From VAZQ01 sp963817015 (GTDB taxonomy: Bacteria > Pseudomonadota > Alphaproteobacteria > Rhizobiales > Xanthobacteraceae): a stretch of DNA of 64,000 nt. Below, piece after piece: positions 36,953 to 46,161 of the stretch (the first letter of the stretch is position 1; each line of letters begins with the position of its first letter). A program made the translations under genes and the position numbers. The notes under the pieces were generated by a model that worked only from the letters and a program-made list of their open reading frames with translations, was not told the origin of the DNA and searched no databases. Where the stretch lies: the NCBI GenBank assembly GCA_963817015.1, contig CAWFMV010000009.1:221368-285367 (forward strand), read 5' to 3'.

Positions 36953-38992
36953 CTATTGCGCGGACGCTGGTTGCAGTCTCGGCGCACCCTGTCGCTGCTG
37001 CTTCGGCGCCGCGGCCTGCTTGGGCGCTGCGGCCTGGGTCGGCGGCTGCGATATGCTGGCGACCTGGTTGTCGGTCATTCTGGACTCGAGCTCGGCCAGC
37101 GCGGATGCGGGATCGATCAGGCCCCAGCCGAATTGGTCGTCGCGCCCTTTCGGATTGAGCTTCTGGGCGGTCGAGGTGAGCACCTCGAGGATGGTCGCTG
37201 CATCAACGTTCGGATGGCGCTCGATCAGCAGTGCCGCGACGCCGCTCACATGCGCGGCCGCGACCGAGGTGCCGGTGGTGAGTTGATAAGTCTCCTCCGG
37301 TGCCGGCACCATCACGTCGACGCCCGGAGCCGCGATAGCGACATGAGGCCCGCGCACCGCCTGGGCGAACAGCCGGTCGTTCTCGTCGACCGCCGTTACC
37401 GCGATCACATTCGGGTCGGCGGCCGGATAGAGCGGTGGCGACTTTGGCCCGAGATTGCCGGAAGCCGCGATCAGAACCACGCCCTTGGCGTGGGCGTTCT
37501 TCATCGCGAGAGCAAGCATCGGGTCGTACGGGCCCGCGAAGCTCATGTTGATCACGCGCGCGCCCTTGCGAACGGCCCAATCGAGCCCGGCGAGGATCTG
37601 CTTGGTGGTCGCTTCCGGCGACTGCCGGGTGGTGCCGCTGAAAGCCTGGATGGCGAGGATCCTGGCCTCGGGCGCAATGCCCATGAGCCTGTGATGGGCC
37701 GCGATCGCGCCAACCATGCCGGTGCCGTGGAAGTGCGGCTTCTCGCGGCGGCCGACAGCGTCGTACTGCTCGACGAATGCGCCGGCGAGATCGGGATGGT
37801 TCATGTCGATTGCGGAATTGACCACCGCGACCAGCACGCCGCGGCCGGTCGCGACCTTGTGCACCTCGGCAAGCTGCAGCTTGTTGACGACGTATTGCTC
37901 CGAGGCTCCCTTCTCGTTCCGCCCCGCCAGGTCCGGGTCTTCCGCGGCGGGCTGTTCGTCCGCGGGCTGCTCATTGGCGGGCTGCTCATTCCTCTCCTGG
38001 GTGAGCGTGAAAGTGTAGTTCGCGGACGGAACGCCAAGGTTTTCCGCTTCCATCGCGCGAATGACCTCACCGACCGGCCGGCCGCTGGTGACCTGGAAAT
38101 GGTAGACCGTCCCACCGGCCAGCCCCATGTTCTCTGAGCTGATGGGGGTCAGCCCATGTCGTTGCATGGCAGCCTGCAGCGCCTGCGGCGACGCGTTGGG
38201 GCCGACGCGGAACACCATCTCGGTCCTCACCAACCGGGTCTCATTCACGGGCGGCACGGCGGTGAAGCCGCGCTCGCCGGGGAGCAGTCGCACGGGCAAC
38301 AACCGCCGCACGTCGAGCAGCTCGCGCCGGTGATCGGCCCGCAGCTGCAATCGCAGGACCGGCGTGGCCGCGCGCATGGGGCCGGCAAACGCCGTCCTGG
38401 TATTGATGCTCTTGCCAAAAAGGGTGTTGCCCTTCGGCAGGAAGGTGTTGCCCTTTGGCAGTAAGGCGTTGCCCTTCGGCAGGTCGGTTGCTTTGCCAAG
38501 CGCGGTCTTGCTGAAAGGACCCTTGCCAAGGTTACCAAAGTTGCCCTTGGCATTCTTGGGATCGATGTTGCCGATCGTGCCTTTGGCGTTATTGAGATTC
38601 TTAGGATCAATGCCCTTGCCGAGCACTGTGCTCTTGGGGTCGCCCTTGCCAAGCAGGTTCTTGCCGGCCTGATTGGCTCCGGGCAGGTTTCCAGTCTGAG
38701 TTTTGCCAGTCAGATTCCCTGGCAGGCCTTTGCCAGTCAGGTTTCCAGGCAGGCCTTTGCCAGGAAGGCTCTTGGGTGTGACGGCGGTCTTTTTGCCGGA
38801 CAGGACGTTAGGCAGCTTCTTTTTGGGATCTTGGTTGGTGACGACACCTTTCTTCTTGATCAGATCCAGAAGCTCAAGCTGTGCAGCCGCCTGCTGGCCG
38901 CCCGCCAGCCCAAGCACCGCAATGGCCAGGATAATCGCCATTGATCCGGCGAAGAATTGTCGTCTGGTTTGCCGCAGTCCGTGCAATGGCAT
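36953..38992 (-). CDS. Secreted subtilase (S8 family) with a Gly/Lys/Asn repeat region
   Basis: 679 residues. The N-terminus (TRRQFFAGSMAIILAIAVLG) is Tat-like, with a twin Arg. Residues about 60-200 are low-complexity repeats built on GKGLPGNLTGK and LPKGNTFLPKGNT. Residues about 245-330 form a propeptide-like part, then the catalytic domain. Asp is in VVNSAIDMNHPDL, His in HFHGTGMVGAIAAH and Ser in LTTGTSVAAAHVSG, the complete S8 triad. The tail is Ala/Pro/Gln-rich (TQAAAPKQAAAPKQ). Probably a cell-envelope peptidase tethered or displayed through the repeat region; target unknown. Intact, and divergent from the M32 peptidase gene. Confidence 0.88.
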   Translation of the reverse strand: MPLHGLRQTRRQFFAGSMAIILAIAVLGLAGGQQAAAQLELLDLIKKKGVVTNQDPKKKLPNVLSGKKTAVTPKSLPGKGLPGNLTGKGLPGNLTGKTQTGNLPGANQAGKNLLGKGDPKSTVLGKGIDPKNLNNAKGTIGNIDPKNAKGNFGNLGKGPFSKTALGKATDLPKGNALLPKGNTFLPKGNTLFGKSINTRTAFAGPMRAATPVLRLQLRADHRRELLDVRRLLPVRLLPGERGFTAVPPVNETRLVRTEMVFRVGPNASPQALQAAMQRHGLTPISSENMGLAGGTVYHFQVTSGRPVGEVIRAMEAENLGVPSANYTFTLTQERNEQPANEQPADEQPAAEDPDLAGRNEKGASEQYVVNKLQLAEVHKVATGRGVLVAVVNSAIDMNHPDLAGAFVEQYDAVGRREKPHFHGTGMVGAIAAHHRLMGIAPEARILAIQAFSGTTRQSPEATTKQILAGLDWAVRKGARVINMSFAGPYDPMLALAMKNAHAKGVVLIAASGNLGPKSPPLYPAADPNVIAVTAVDENDRLFAQAVRGPHVAIAAPGVDVMVPAPEETYQLTTGTSVAAAHVSGVAALLIERHPNVDAATILEVLTSTAQKLNPKGRDDQFGWGLIDPASALAELESRMTDNQVASISQPPTQAAAPKQAAAPKQQRQGAPRLQPASAQ

Positions 38993-39139
38993 GGCTCAAA
39001 CCTTGGTTTTTCCAGTCCTTAGGTCGAGATTGCGCCGACTTTGCGTCTGGTTCCAGGGTGCGGCATCGCTGCCGGGGTTCTTTACGGTCCAGTGGGCGCG
39101 CGCCCAGTCGCCTCAAAAGGTTAATATCACAGGTAATCC

Positions 39140-40786
39140 ATGGCCAAGACTTGCAACAAGACTCGCAAAGCAAAATCCCACAAGAGAAGTGTCGACAGAA
39201 CTAAAGCCCACAGGTCCATAAGGGCTCGTGTTGGCAACAGGCAACCGGCGGCGCGTGCCAGCCGCTTGTCGGCAGAGGACAGGCTTGCTGAGCTTAAGCG
39301 CCGCCTGCTCGAGATCAGCGACCTGGGTGCCGCCAGCTCGGTCTTGTCCTGGGATCAGGCCACGTACATGCCGAAAGAAGGCGCCGCCGCGCGCGGGCGC
39401 CAGGGTGCGACCTTGCAGCGGCTCGCGCATGAGAAGTTCGTCGATCCTGCGCTCGGCCGCCTGATCGATGCGCTGGCGTCCAAAGCGGCAAGCCTGTCCG
39501 AGGACGACGCTGCTCTGGTTCGCGTGGTGCAACGCAACTTCGAGAAGGCGATCAAGGTGCCGGCGGAATACGTGGTGCGCGCGTCGGTGCTTGGGGCCGC
39601 CTCCTATGACGCGTGGACGCGGGCGCGGCCAACCAACGACTTTGCCGTCATGGTGCCGTACCTGGAGCAGATCCTCGATACCAGCCGCGAATACGCGGAG
39701 TTCTTCGCACCCTACGAGCACATCGCCGATCCGTTCATCGACGATGCCGAGGAGGGCATGACGACCGCTGCGGTGCAGAAACTGTTCAAGGCGCTGCGGC
39801 GCGAGCTCGTGCCGCTGGTGCGCGCAATTGCTGAGCAGGCACCGGCGGACGATCGCTGTCTGCGCCAGACCTTCGGCGAGCCGGCGCAGCTCGCGTTCGG
39901 TCTCGGGGTCGCGCAGCGCATGGGCTACGATCTCGACCGCGGCCGCCTCGACAAGACGCATCATCCATTCTGCACGCGGTTCTCGGCCGGCGACATCCGC
40001 ATCACCACGCGCGTGCGCGAGGACGACCTCGGCGACGCTCTGTTCTCAACTTTGCACGAGGCCGGCCACGCCATGTACGAGCAGGGCGTGAGCGTGGCGT
40101 TTGACGGCACGCCACTCGGTCATGGCGTTTCAGCGGGCGTGCATGAGAGCCAGTCGCGACTATGGGAGAACCTGGTCGGGCGTAGCCGCGGCTTCTGGGA
40201 GCACTACTTCCCGAAGCTGCAGCAAACGTTCTCCGACCAGTTTGCGGACGTGGCGCTCGACACCTTCTATCGCGCCATCAACAAGGTCGAGCGCTCGCTC
40301 ATTCGCACCGATGCCGACGAGGTCACCTACAATCTTCACGTCATGCTGCGGTTCGGTCTTGAGCTTGAGATGCTCGAAGGCCGGCTGCGGATCAAGGACT
40401 TGCCGGAGGCCTGGCGTGCGGCAATGAAGTCCGATCTTGGCGTCATGCCGCCCGACGATCGTGACGGATGCCTGCAGGACGTGCACTGGTACGGCGGCGG
40501 CATCGGTGGCGCGTTCCAGAGCTACACCATCGGCAACATCCTCGCGGCACAGTTCTATGATGCAGCCGTGAAGGCGCATCCTGACATCCCGCGCGAGATT
40601 GCGAGCGGCACGTTCGCGGCGCTGCACGGCTGGCTCGTCGACAAGATCTATCGGCACGGCTGCAAGTACCGGCCCGACGATCTGGTGCAGCGGGCAACCG
40701 GCTCACCAATGCGGATGGAGTCGTATGTTGCGTACCTACGCGGGAAATATGGAGAGCTCTACTCGTTGCCCGCTCGGCCCAACTGA
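39140..40786 (+). CDS. M32 family carboxypeptidase (Taq-type)
   Basis: Zinc metallocarboxypeptidase that removes C-terminal residues in the cytoplasm. The hallmark sequences are all present: HPFCTRFSAGDIRITTR, the zinc site in TLHEAGHAMYEQG, ESQSRLWEN with the third ligand, and a C-terminal SGTFAALHGWL. The usual length is about 500; this 548-residue version has a basic N-terminal extension (MAKTCNKTRKAKSHKRS). The true start may therefore be downstream, near 39230. Intact and probably monocistronic. Confidence 0.92.
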   Translation: MAKTCNKTRKAKSHKRSVDRTKAHRSIRARVGNRQPAARASRLSAEDRLAELKRRLLEISDLGAASSVLSWDQATYMPKEGAAARGRQGATLQRLAHEKFVDPALGRLIDALASKAASLSEDDAALVRVVQRNFEKAIKVPAEYVVRASVLGAASYDAWTRARPTNDFAVMVPYLEQILDTSREYAEFFAPYEHIADPFIDDAEEGMTTAAVQKLFKALRRELVPLVRAIAEQAPADDRCLRQTFGEPAQLAFGLGVAQRMGYDLDRGRLDKTHHPFCTRFSAGDIRITTRVREDDLGDALFSTLHEAGHAMYEQGVSVAFDGTPLGHGVSAGVHESQSRLWENLVGRSRGFWEHYFPKLQQTFSDQFADVALDTFYRAINKVERSLIRTDADEVTYNLHVMLRFGLELEMLEGRLRIKDLPEAWRAAMKSDLGVMPPDDRDGCLQDVHWYGGGIGGAFQSYTIGNILAAQFYDAAVKAHPDIPREIASGTFAALHGWLVDKIYRHGCKYRPDDLVQRATGSPMRMESYVAYLRGKYGELYSLPARPN

Positions 40787-40886
40787 TGACCTCGCGGGTA
40801 GACGTAATGAGCGACATGTTGCATGGGCGACAGGTCGCGCAGAAGAAGCCCCATTTTTGAGCGGTCGGTGAACGCCGAATACACAC

Positions 40887-40912
40887 ATACTCTAGTCCCA
40901 AGACTAAAGTAT
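40887..40912. promoter_or_regulatory. Palindromic operator site 1, upstream of the SBP-kinase operon
   Basis: Twenty-six bases, ATACTCTAGTC-CCAA-GACTAAAGTAT. The eleven-base arms are reverse complements at ten positions, typical of a dimeric regulator site. It lies 245 bases before the ATG at 41157 in a 370-base gene-free stretch. Related sites are at 44442 and 46876. The binding protein is not known; the NarL-type regulator at 46162 is the nearest candidate. Confidence 0.72.
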
Positions 40913-41156
40913 GCTCCGGGGGAGGGGTAATACCATTTTCTTGCCAACAACTTCCGGCTCCGGACGTGTTGTGGTCATGGCGGCAGCGGTACATCTGGTT
41001 GATTCACCGGAGCTTATTTTGCAGACAGAATGGGCGTCGAGAATGGGCGCGGGATCGCTGGCGGCACAGGTGAAATAACGGCCCGCGCCGTGGACGTGCG
41101 TATGGAGGCTCAAAGAGCCCTTCCTTTGCTCGTCCCTTTTATGGCGAGGCCACACC

Positions 41157-42149
41157 ATGAGACGTCGAGACGTTCTGTCGCTGCTGGGGGGCGCGCTTGC
41201 TTCCTGGCCATGCCGGGCGGACTCTCAGCCGCCTGACCGCATGCGTGCTATCGGAGTTTTGATTGGGTTCGCCGAAACCGACCCGATGGCTGCCCTTCGT
41301 ATCGCGAATTTCGAACAGGGACTGCGCGAGCTCGGCTGGATCAACGGGCGCAATATACAGATTCATTATCGCCTCGCGGCCAAGCGGGAATTGCTTCAGG
41401 CCCATGCGCGTGACCTGATAGCGCTGAAACCGGATCTTATCGTCGCTGGCAACAGCGTCGTCACGGCGACCTTGCTGCAGGAGAATTGCACGCTGCCGAT
41501 TGTATTTGTGACGGCGGTCAATCCGGTTGGTGACGGCTTTGTGAGTGCGCTTCAGCGGCCCGGCGGCAACCTGACGGGCTTCACCAACTGTTCCCCCTCC
41601 ATCGGGGGAAAATGGCTGGAATTGCTCAAGGAGATTGCCCCGGGCGTTGCACGTGTTTCGATCTTGTACAATCCAGATACGGCCGCCCGCAGTCTCTCAT
41701 TCTTTCTGCTTCCAATTGAAGCGGTCGCCGCCTCGGTTGCCGTGGAGCCGATTGTTTCACCTGTTCGCAGCCCGGCCGAGCTAGAGAGCGCTATCGCCGA
41801 TCCTGCGCGCGATGAGGGCCACGGGCTGATGGTCATTCCGGACCCTTTCATGTCGGCTCATCGGGCCCGGATCATCGAGCAGGCCGCCCGTCTCAAGGTG
41901 CCGGCCATCTATCCTTTCACCTACTATGCGACCGAGGGCGGATTGGTGGCCTGCGGGGCCGACATGCTCGACCTCTACCGCCGTACCTCGCTCTATGTTG
42001 ACCGCATTCTCAGGGGCAGCAAGCCCGCCGATCTTCCAGTCCAGGCCCCAGGTAAGGTAGACTTGGTTGTCAATCTCAGGACCGCAGAGGCGCTGGGCTT
42101 GTCGGTCCCTCGCATCGTCATCGCACGGGCCAGCGAAGTGATTGAATGA
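41157..42149 (+). CDS. ABC-type substrate-binding protein (PF04392-like), probable sensor partner
   Basis: 330 residues with a Tat-like leader (MRRRDVLSLLGGALASW). The family is the TrpX-like/ABC_sub_bind group: IGVLIGFAETDP, FEQGLRELGWINGRNIQIHYR, LIVAGNSVVTATLL, PIVFVTAVNPVGDGFV and LQRPGGNLTGFTN are family positions. The stop overlaps the kinase ATG (ATGA, 42146-42149), so the two are translationally coupled. No ABC permease or ATPase is present, which points to a periplasmic receptor for the kinase rather than transport. Ligand unknown. Confidence 0.88.
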   Translation: MRRRDVLSLLGGALASWPCRADSQPPDRMRAIGVLIGFAETDPMAALRIANFEQGLRELGWINGRNIQIHYRLAAKRELLQAHARDLIALKPDLIVAGNSVVTATLLQENCTLPIVFVTAVNPVGDGFVSALQRPGGNLTGFTNCSPSIGGKWLELLKEIAPGVARVSILYNPDTAARSLSFFLLPIEAVAASVAVEPIVSPVRSPAELESAIADPARDEGHGLMVIPDPFMSAHRARIIEQAARLKVPAIYPFTYYATEGGLVACGADMLDLYRRTSLYVDRILRGSKPADLPVQAPGKVDLVVNLRTAEALGLSVPRIVIARASEVIE

Positions 42150-44428
42150 GAGCACCGGTCGGCGCATTCGATACATACCGGAAGCCAGACGTCCCCGATC
42201 GGGCTCGCGGGCACCTCTTCCGCAAGTATGTTGCGCTGTTCGTCGCCGTAGTGACCGTGGCTTTGATGGCCAGCGGCTTCCTCGACATGTGGTTTTCCTA
42301 TCGCGAGCAGAGAGGGCTGTTGCTCGGCACCCAGCGCGAGCAGGCCAATTCGGCTGCCGGCCGGATTACTCAATTCGTCGAGGAGATCGAGCGGCAGATG
42401 GGCTGGATGACACAGCTGCCGTGGAGCACGAGCTCGATTGACGAGTGGCGCTTCGACGCGGTCCGGTTGCTGCGCCAGGTCCCGGCCATTACCGAGATCG
42501 CGCAACTCGACTCGTCGGGCCGTGAGCAAGCTCTCGTTTCTCGCGTTGCTGCCGACCAGATCGGCAGCCAGACCGATTTTTCTCAGCACCCGAAGTTCGT
42601 CGAGGCGATGGCAAGCAAGCACTACTATGGGCCGCTTTATTTCCGTAGGGAATCAGAGCCCTACATGACCATCGCGATTGCTGGCGCCCGCCGCGAATAT
42701 GGAGTGGTCGTGGCGGAGGTCAATCTCAAGTTCATTTGGGACGTCGTATCTCAAATCAAGGTCGGCAATCGGGGAAGGGCCTATGTGGTAGATGCCAATG
42801 GGCGGCTGATCGCTCATCCGGATATCAATCCTGTCCTGCGCAATACCGATTTGTCGCACCTCGCCCAGGTTAGGGCGGCGCGTGGTGGCGGCTCGTTGCC
42901 TTCATCGGTGGATGGTGTCGCCAATGACCTCCAGGGCGAGGAGGTCCTGGCGGTCTACTCGCCCGTCGCCTCGCTTGGCTGGCTGGTGTTCGTGGAGCTA
43001 CCGGTCGTTGAAGCCTATGGGCCAATCTATGCCTCGGTCTTTCGGTCTGGCGTGCTGATGATTGCCGCGCTGAGCCTGGCGGTATTGGCTGGCACCTTCC
43101 TGGCGCGCCGAATGGTGATCCCGATCAGGGCCTTGCGAGACGGCGCGGCGCGTATCGGAAGTGGCGATCTCAATCAGCGCATTGCGATCAAGACCGGCGA
43201 TGAGCTTGAGGCACTGGGTAATCAGTTCAACAGCATGGCGGCCCAGCTTCAGGATTCCCATGCCACGCTTGAGGGCAAGGTCGAGGAACGCACGCAGCAG
43301 CTCAAGCTGGCTAATCTCGCTAAATCCCGCTTCCTGGCGGCCGCGAGCCATGATCTGCGCCAGCCCTTGCATGCCTTGGGCCTGTTCGTTGCGCAATTGC
43401 GCGGCGATATGAGCGGGCAAGAGCGTGCCCGGATCGTCGAGTGTATCAATGCCTCGGTGGCTGGCATGAACGAGCTGTTCAACGCGCTGTTGGATATCTC
43501 CAAGCTTGATGCCGGCGCCCTTACTCCGAATGTCACGGAATTTCCAATTGCTCAGTTGCTGCAGCAAATCAAAGGGACCTTTGCAGAGCCTGCGCGGGAG
43601 AAGAATTTGTCGTTGCGCGTTTTGCCAAGCGATGCCTGGGTCAGGAGTGACTTCATCCTTCTGGAGCGGATCCTCTTCAATCTGGTATCCAACGCGCTAC
43701 GCTACACCTCGCAAGGAGGTGTCGTTGTCGCCTGCCGCAAGCGCGGTGAGCAATTGCGCATCGAGGTTTGGGATACAGGGCTAGGGATCGCCGACGACCA
43801 ACGCCAGAATATTTTCAGCGAGTTCTATCGGGTCGGTGAGCCCGAGCGCGATCAGCGAGCAGGGCTCGGGCTTGGGCTCGCGATCGTCGAGCGTCTCTGT
43901 ACGCTGCTTGCACTACCGATCGAGCTCAAATCGGTGCTCAGCCGAGGCTCGCGCTTTACTGTCGGGGTGCCGCAAGCGCCGGTCCGCGCAGCGACAGGGG
44001 AGCCGGTGGTCACCGCTCGCGCCCATGCCGATGTGTCGCATGGCAAGCTCGTTGTGGTGATCGATGACGATCCGCGCGTGCTGGACGGGATGAGAGGTCT
44101 GTTGCGAAGCTGGGGATGCCGTGTTGTGCCTGGCGACACTGCTGCGGCAGTGACCAATGGCGTTGGCGCCGATCCGCCTGACCTGATCATTTCCGATTAT
44201 CGACTGTCGGACGGCAGGACCGGAATCGAGGCGATCGGGCAGCTTCGGCACAAATTCGGCTGCGCGATCCCGGCGTTCCTGATCAGCGGGGATACGCATT
44301 CGGACACGCTGCATCAGGCGCGTGCCAACGGTCTGCATCTGCTGCACAAGCCCGTCGATCCGATGGCGCTCCGCGCCGTGGTCAATCGCATGTTGCGCAA
44401 GCAGACGGTCATGGATGTGACGAGTTAA
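42146..44428 (+). CDS. Cache-domain hybrid histidine kinase with C-terminal receiver
   Basis: 760 residues. TM1 about 28-50, periplasmic dCache-like sensor about 52-295, TM2 about 301-322, HAMP about 322-375 and a short coiled coil. The dimerisation/phosphoacceptor domain has His402 in AASHDLRQPLHALGL. The ATPase domain has the N-box FNLVSNALRYTS, G1 DTGLGI and G2 GLGLGLAIVERL. The receiver, about 634-750, has an acidic pair in VVVIDDDP, phospho-Asp684 in ISDYRL and Lys735 in LLHKPVDP. The receiver lets it phosphorylate itself or reverse a relay. Coupled to the binding protein upstream, which may present the ligand to the Cache domain. Confidence 0.93.
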   Translation: MRAPVGAFDTYRKPDVPDRARGHLFRKYVALFVAVVTVALMASGFLDMWFSYREQRGLLLGTQREQANSAAGRITQFVEEIERQMGWMTQLPWSTSSIDEWRFDAVRLLRQVPAITEIAQLDSSGREQALVSRVAADQIGSQTDFSQHPKFVEAMASKHYYGPLYFRRESEPYMTIAIAGARREYGVVVAEVNLKFIWDVVSQIKVGNRGRAYVVDANGRLIAHPDINPVLRNTDLSHLAQVRAARGGGSLPSSVDGVANDLQGEEVLAVYSPVASLGWLVFVELPVVEAYGPIYASVFRSGVLMIAALSLAVLAGTFLARRMVIPIRALRDGAARIGSGDLNQRIAIKTGDELEALGNQFNSMAAQLQDSHATLEGKVEERTQQLKLANLAKSRFLAAASHDLRQPLHALGLFVAQLRGDMSGQERARIVECINASVAGMNELFNALLDISKLDAGALTPNVTEFPIAQLLQQIKGTFAEPAREKNLSLRVLPSDAWVRSDFILLERILFNLVSNALRYTSQGGVVVACRKRGEQLRIEVWDTGLGIADDQRQNIFSEFYRVGEPERDQRAGLGLGLAIVERLCTLLALPIELKSVLSRGSRFTVGVPQAPVRAATGEPVVTARAHADVSHGKLVVVIDDDPRVLDGMRGLLRSWGCRVVPGDTAAAVTNGVGADPPDLIISDYRLSDGRTGIEAIGQLRHKFGCAIPAFLISGDTHSDTLHQARANGLHLLHKPVDPMALRAVVNRMLRKQTVMDVTS

Positions 44429-44441
44429 TGGCGGTGCAACA

Positions 44442-44466
44442 ATACTGGGTCCCGAGACTAAAGTAT
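44442..44466. promoter_or_regulatory. Operator site 2, before the lone receiver gene
   Basis: ATACTGGGTCCCGAGACTAAAGTAT. From GTCCC onward it equals site 1 at 18 of 19 positions; the left half is one base shorter. It begins 14 bases after the kinase stop and 167 bases before the ATG at 44633, where a promoter would lie. Confidence 0.7.
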
Positions 44467-44632
44467 CGGTGCAGACTCGTGGTTACTGATCACACAAGTG
44501 ACTGATCTGTCCTGGCTTTTCTCTTCCGCCCCGCTTTGCACAATTCAGTCGCAGGACTTCTGGCTGATTTATCGGTCGCGTGCGTGCCTCCAAATTACGG
44601 CACGGTGGGTGTCGACTACCCAGGAGATGGAA

Positions 44633-45046
44633 ATGCCGACGGCGCCGGATATGCCCAGCGCCAAGCTTGTGGTCGTGATCGATGACGACCCGATGGTCTT
44701 GGAGGGGATGAGCGGTCTGCTGCGCAGCTGGGGATACCAAGTGCTGACAGCCGCGACCGAAGATGCGGCGCTGGCCAGCTTGGCGGCGCAAGGCCGGCGT
44801 CCGGATCTGATCGTCTGCGATTATCGATTGGCGGGCGGACGCAGTGGTGTTCAGGCCGTCGAGCAGCTACGCGCTGCTTTTGAGATTCCAGCCTTGATCA
44901 TCTCGGGCGGCGTTGCTCCGGCACGCCCGCAAGAGCGGCGCGTTAGTCGATACGAGCTGATGCACAAGCCGGTCGATCCGACGGCGCTGCACGAGACTTT
45001 GCGCGAAGCACTCAAACACAGGCACGAGACCAGCCGCAACTCTTAA
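44633..45046 (+). CDS. Single-domain response regulator (CheY-like)
   Basis: 137 residues from ATG 44633, which has AGGAG six bases upstream (ATG 44627 is less well placed). A pure receiver: KLVVVIDDDP acidic pocket, phospho-Asp63 in VCDYRL, Ser/Thr in LIISGG and Lys in LMHKPVDPTAL. It has no output domain. The sequence closely follows the receiver of the neighbouring kinase (both KLVVVIDDDP, then GMxGLLRSWG), so it probably arose by duplication of that domain. It may act as a phosphate sink or relay. Confidence 0.9.
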   Translation: MPTAPDMPSAKLVVVIDDDPMVLEGMSGLLRSWGYQVLTAATEDAALASLAAQGRRPDLIVCDYRLAGGRSGVQAVEQLRAAFEIPALIISGGVAPARPQERRVSRYELMHKPVDPTALHETLREALKHRHETSRNS

Positions 45047-45200
45047 GGACTTGATCCGATCAGATGGAGATCGGATCCAAGTCTAACATGCTGGTCGAAC
45101 ATGATCTTTTCCGAGGACCGGCCGCTTCTCGGGAGCATGCTCTGGTGACCAGGGTCATAACCTCATCCGGATACAGTCGCGGTTACCGCTTGTGCCGCCG

Positions 45201-45250
45201 ATTTGAAGTTCCTACACCACCTGCAGCAAACTCTGTTAGGAACCTCAAAT
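45201..45250. repeat. Imperfect palindrome upstream of the ECF sigma gene
   Basis: Arms 45201-45214 (ATTTGAAGTTCCTA) and 45237-45250 (TAGGAACCTCAAAT) pair at 13 of 14 positions around a 22-base loop. It is gene-free and AT-richer than its surroundings. It could be the end of a mobile relic or a transcript structure. Confidence 0.6.
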
Positions 45251-45281
45251 CGAAAAGCAGCACTAGAATCATAGAGTTGCT

Positions 45282-45353
45282 AGTGCCCCTTTGTTTCCGA
45301 AGTTTGTGTCAGAGTGTGCTGAGGTGTATCACGAACTTCGGAAACGGGACACT
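45282..45353. repeat. Palindromic element with a distant inverted copy at 47213
   Basis: Arms 45293-45308 and 45330-45345 pair at 15 of 16 positions, with a further AGTG/CACT pair outside. Bases 45318-45348 recur as a reverse complement at 47213-47243 with 30 of 31 matches. The two copies bracket the ECF sigma and NarL regulator genes. Confidence 0.75.
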
Positions 45354-45477
45354 GCGCGATCTTGCGCACGCAACCCTGAGCGCAAGCCATACCTTCGCTC
45401 ATACCTGAACGATACCTCAGGCTGATTTACCCGGCGCGCGCACGACAAGACACTCGCCGCCGCCAGGAGAGAAGCTG

Positions 45478-46143
45478 ATGCAGACCGGGGAGCATCCGGT
45501 GGTGTTGTGCGGCGGGAGAATGTTCATGCAGGCTGTGGAGAGGCTGCCTTCGACGGCGGGAAAGCCGTATCGGGCGCTGGTCGCGAAGGTGCCCGATGAC
45601 GCGCTCATCACTTCGATTGCGGCCGGCGACAAGCACGCCATGGTCCTGCTTTTCATGCGCCACAATGTCCGCATTCATCGCTTCGTGATGCGACTGACCG
45701 GGAAGGCCTCGATCGCGGAGGATATCGTGAGTGAGGTGTTCCTCGACATCTGGCGTGGGGCTGCGGAGTTCTCGGGAAAGTCCAACGTATCGACCTGGCT
45801 GTTGGGCATTGCCCGCAACAAGACCATGTCGACGCTCAGGCGCCGTACGGAGGCGATATTCGACTACGACGTCACCGCTGACCTCGTCGACGACGCGGAT
45901 GATCCTGAGGTGACGGCCGATCGAGCCAGCCGTGGTGCAGTTGTTCGGCGCTGTTTGATGCGTTTGCCGCCGCCGCTGCGTGAGATCGTCGATCTAATCT
46001 ATTACCATGAGAAGACGGTCACGGAGGTTGCGCAGATCGTGGGAATTCCTCCCGGCACAGTGAAGACGCGCATGTTCCATGCGCGCAGCCGCCTGCAAGA
46101 GATGCTCGCAACGGCCGGCGTGCATCGTGCGCTGGCCGATTGA
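45478..46143 (+). CDS. ECF-type RNA polymerase sigma factor
   Basis: 221 residues from ATG 45478 (AGGAGA seven bases upstream). Region 2: LLFMRHNVRIHRFVMRLTG and AEDIVSEVFLDIW, followed by SNVSTWLLGIARNKTM. Region 4: LPPPLREIVDLIYYHEKTVTEVAQIVGIPPGTVKTRMFHARSRLQ. A 40-residue N-terminal extension precedes region 2. No anti-sigma gene is adjacent on either side, unusual for this class, so control may come from the neighbouring two-component genes or from transcription. It is convergent with the NarL-type regulator (18 bases between stops). Confidence 0.92.
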   Translation: MQTGEHPVVLCGGRMFMQAVERLPSTAGKPYRALVAKVPDDALITSIAAGDKHAMVLLFMRHNVRIHRFVMRLTGKASIAEDIVSEVFLDIWRGAAEFSGKSNVSTWLLGIARNKTMSTLRRRTEAIFDYDVTADLVDDADDPEVTADRASRGAVVRRCLMRLPPPLREIVDLIYYHEKTVTEVAQIVGIPPGTVKTRMFHARSRLQEMLATAGVHRALAD

Positions 46144-46161
46144 GACGCGCCGAGGCGCTGC

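Noticed and set aside
36863..38137. A 424-codon plus-strand frame opposite the subtilase
   Set aside because: It is an antisense shadow; the minus strand has the full S8 triad.
41157..42149. Annotating the binding protein as part of an ABC transporter
   Set aside because: No permease or ATPase gene is present, and the gene is translationally coupled to a histidine kinase.
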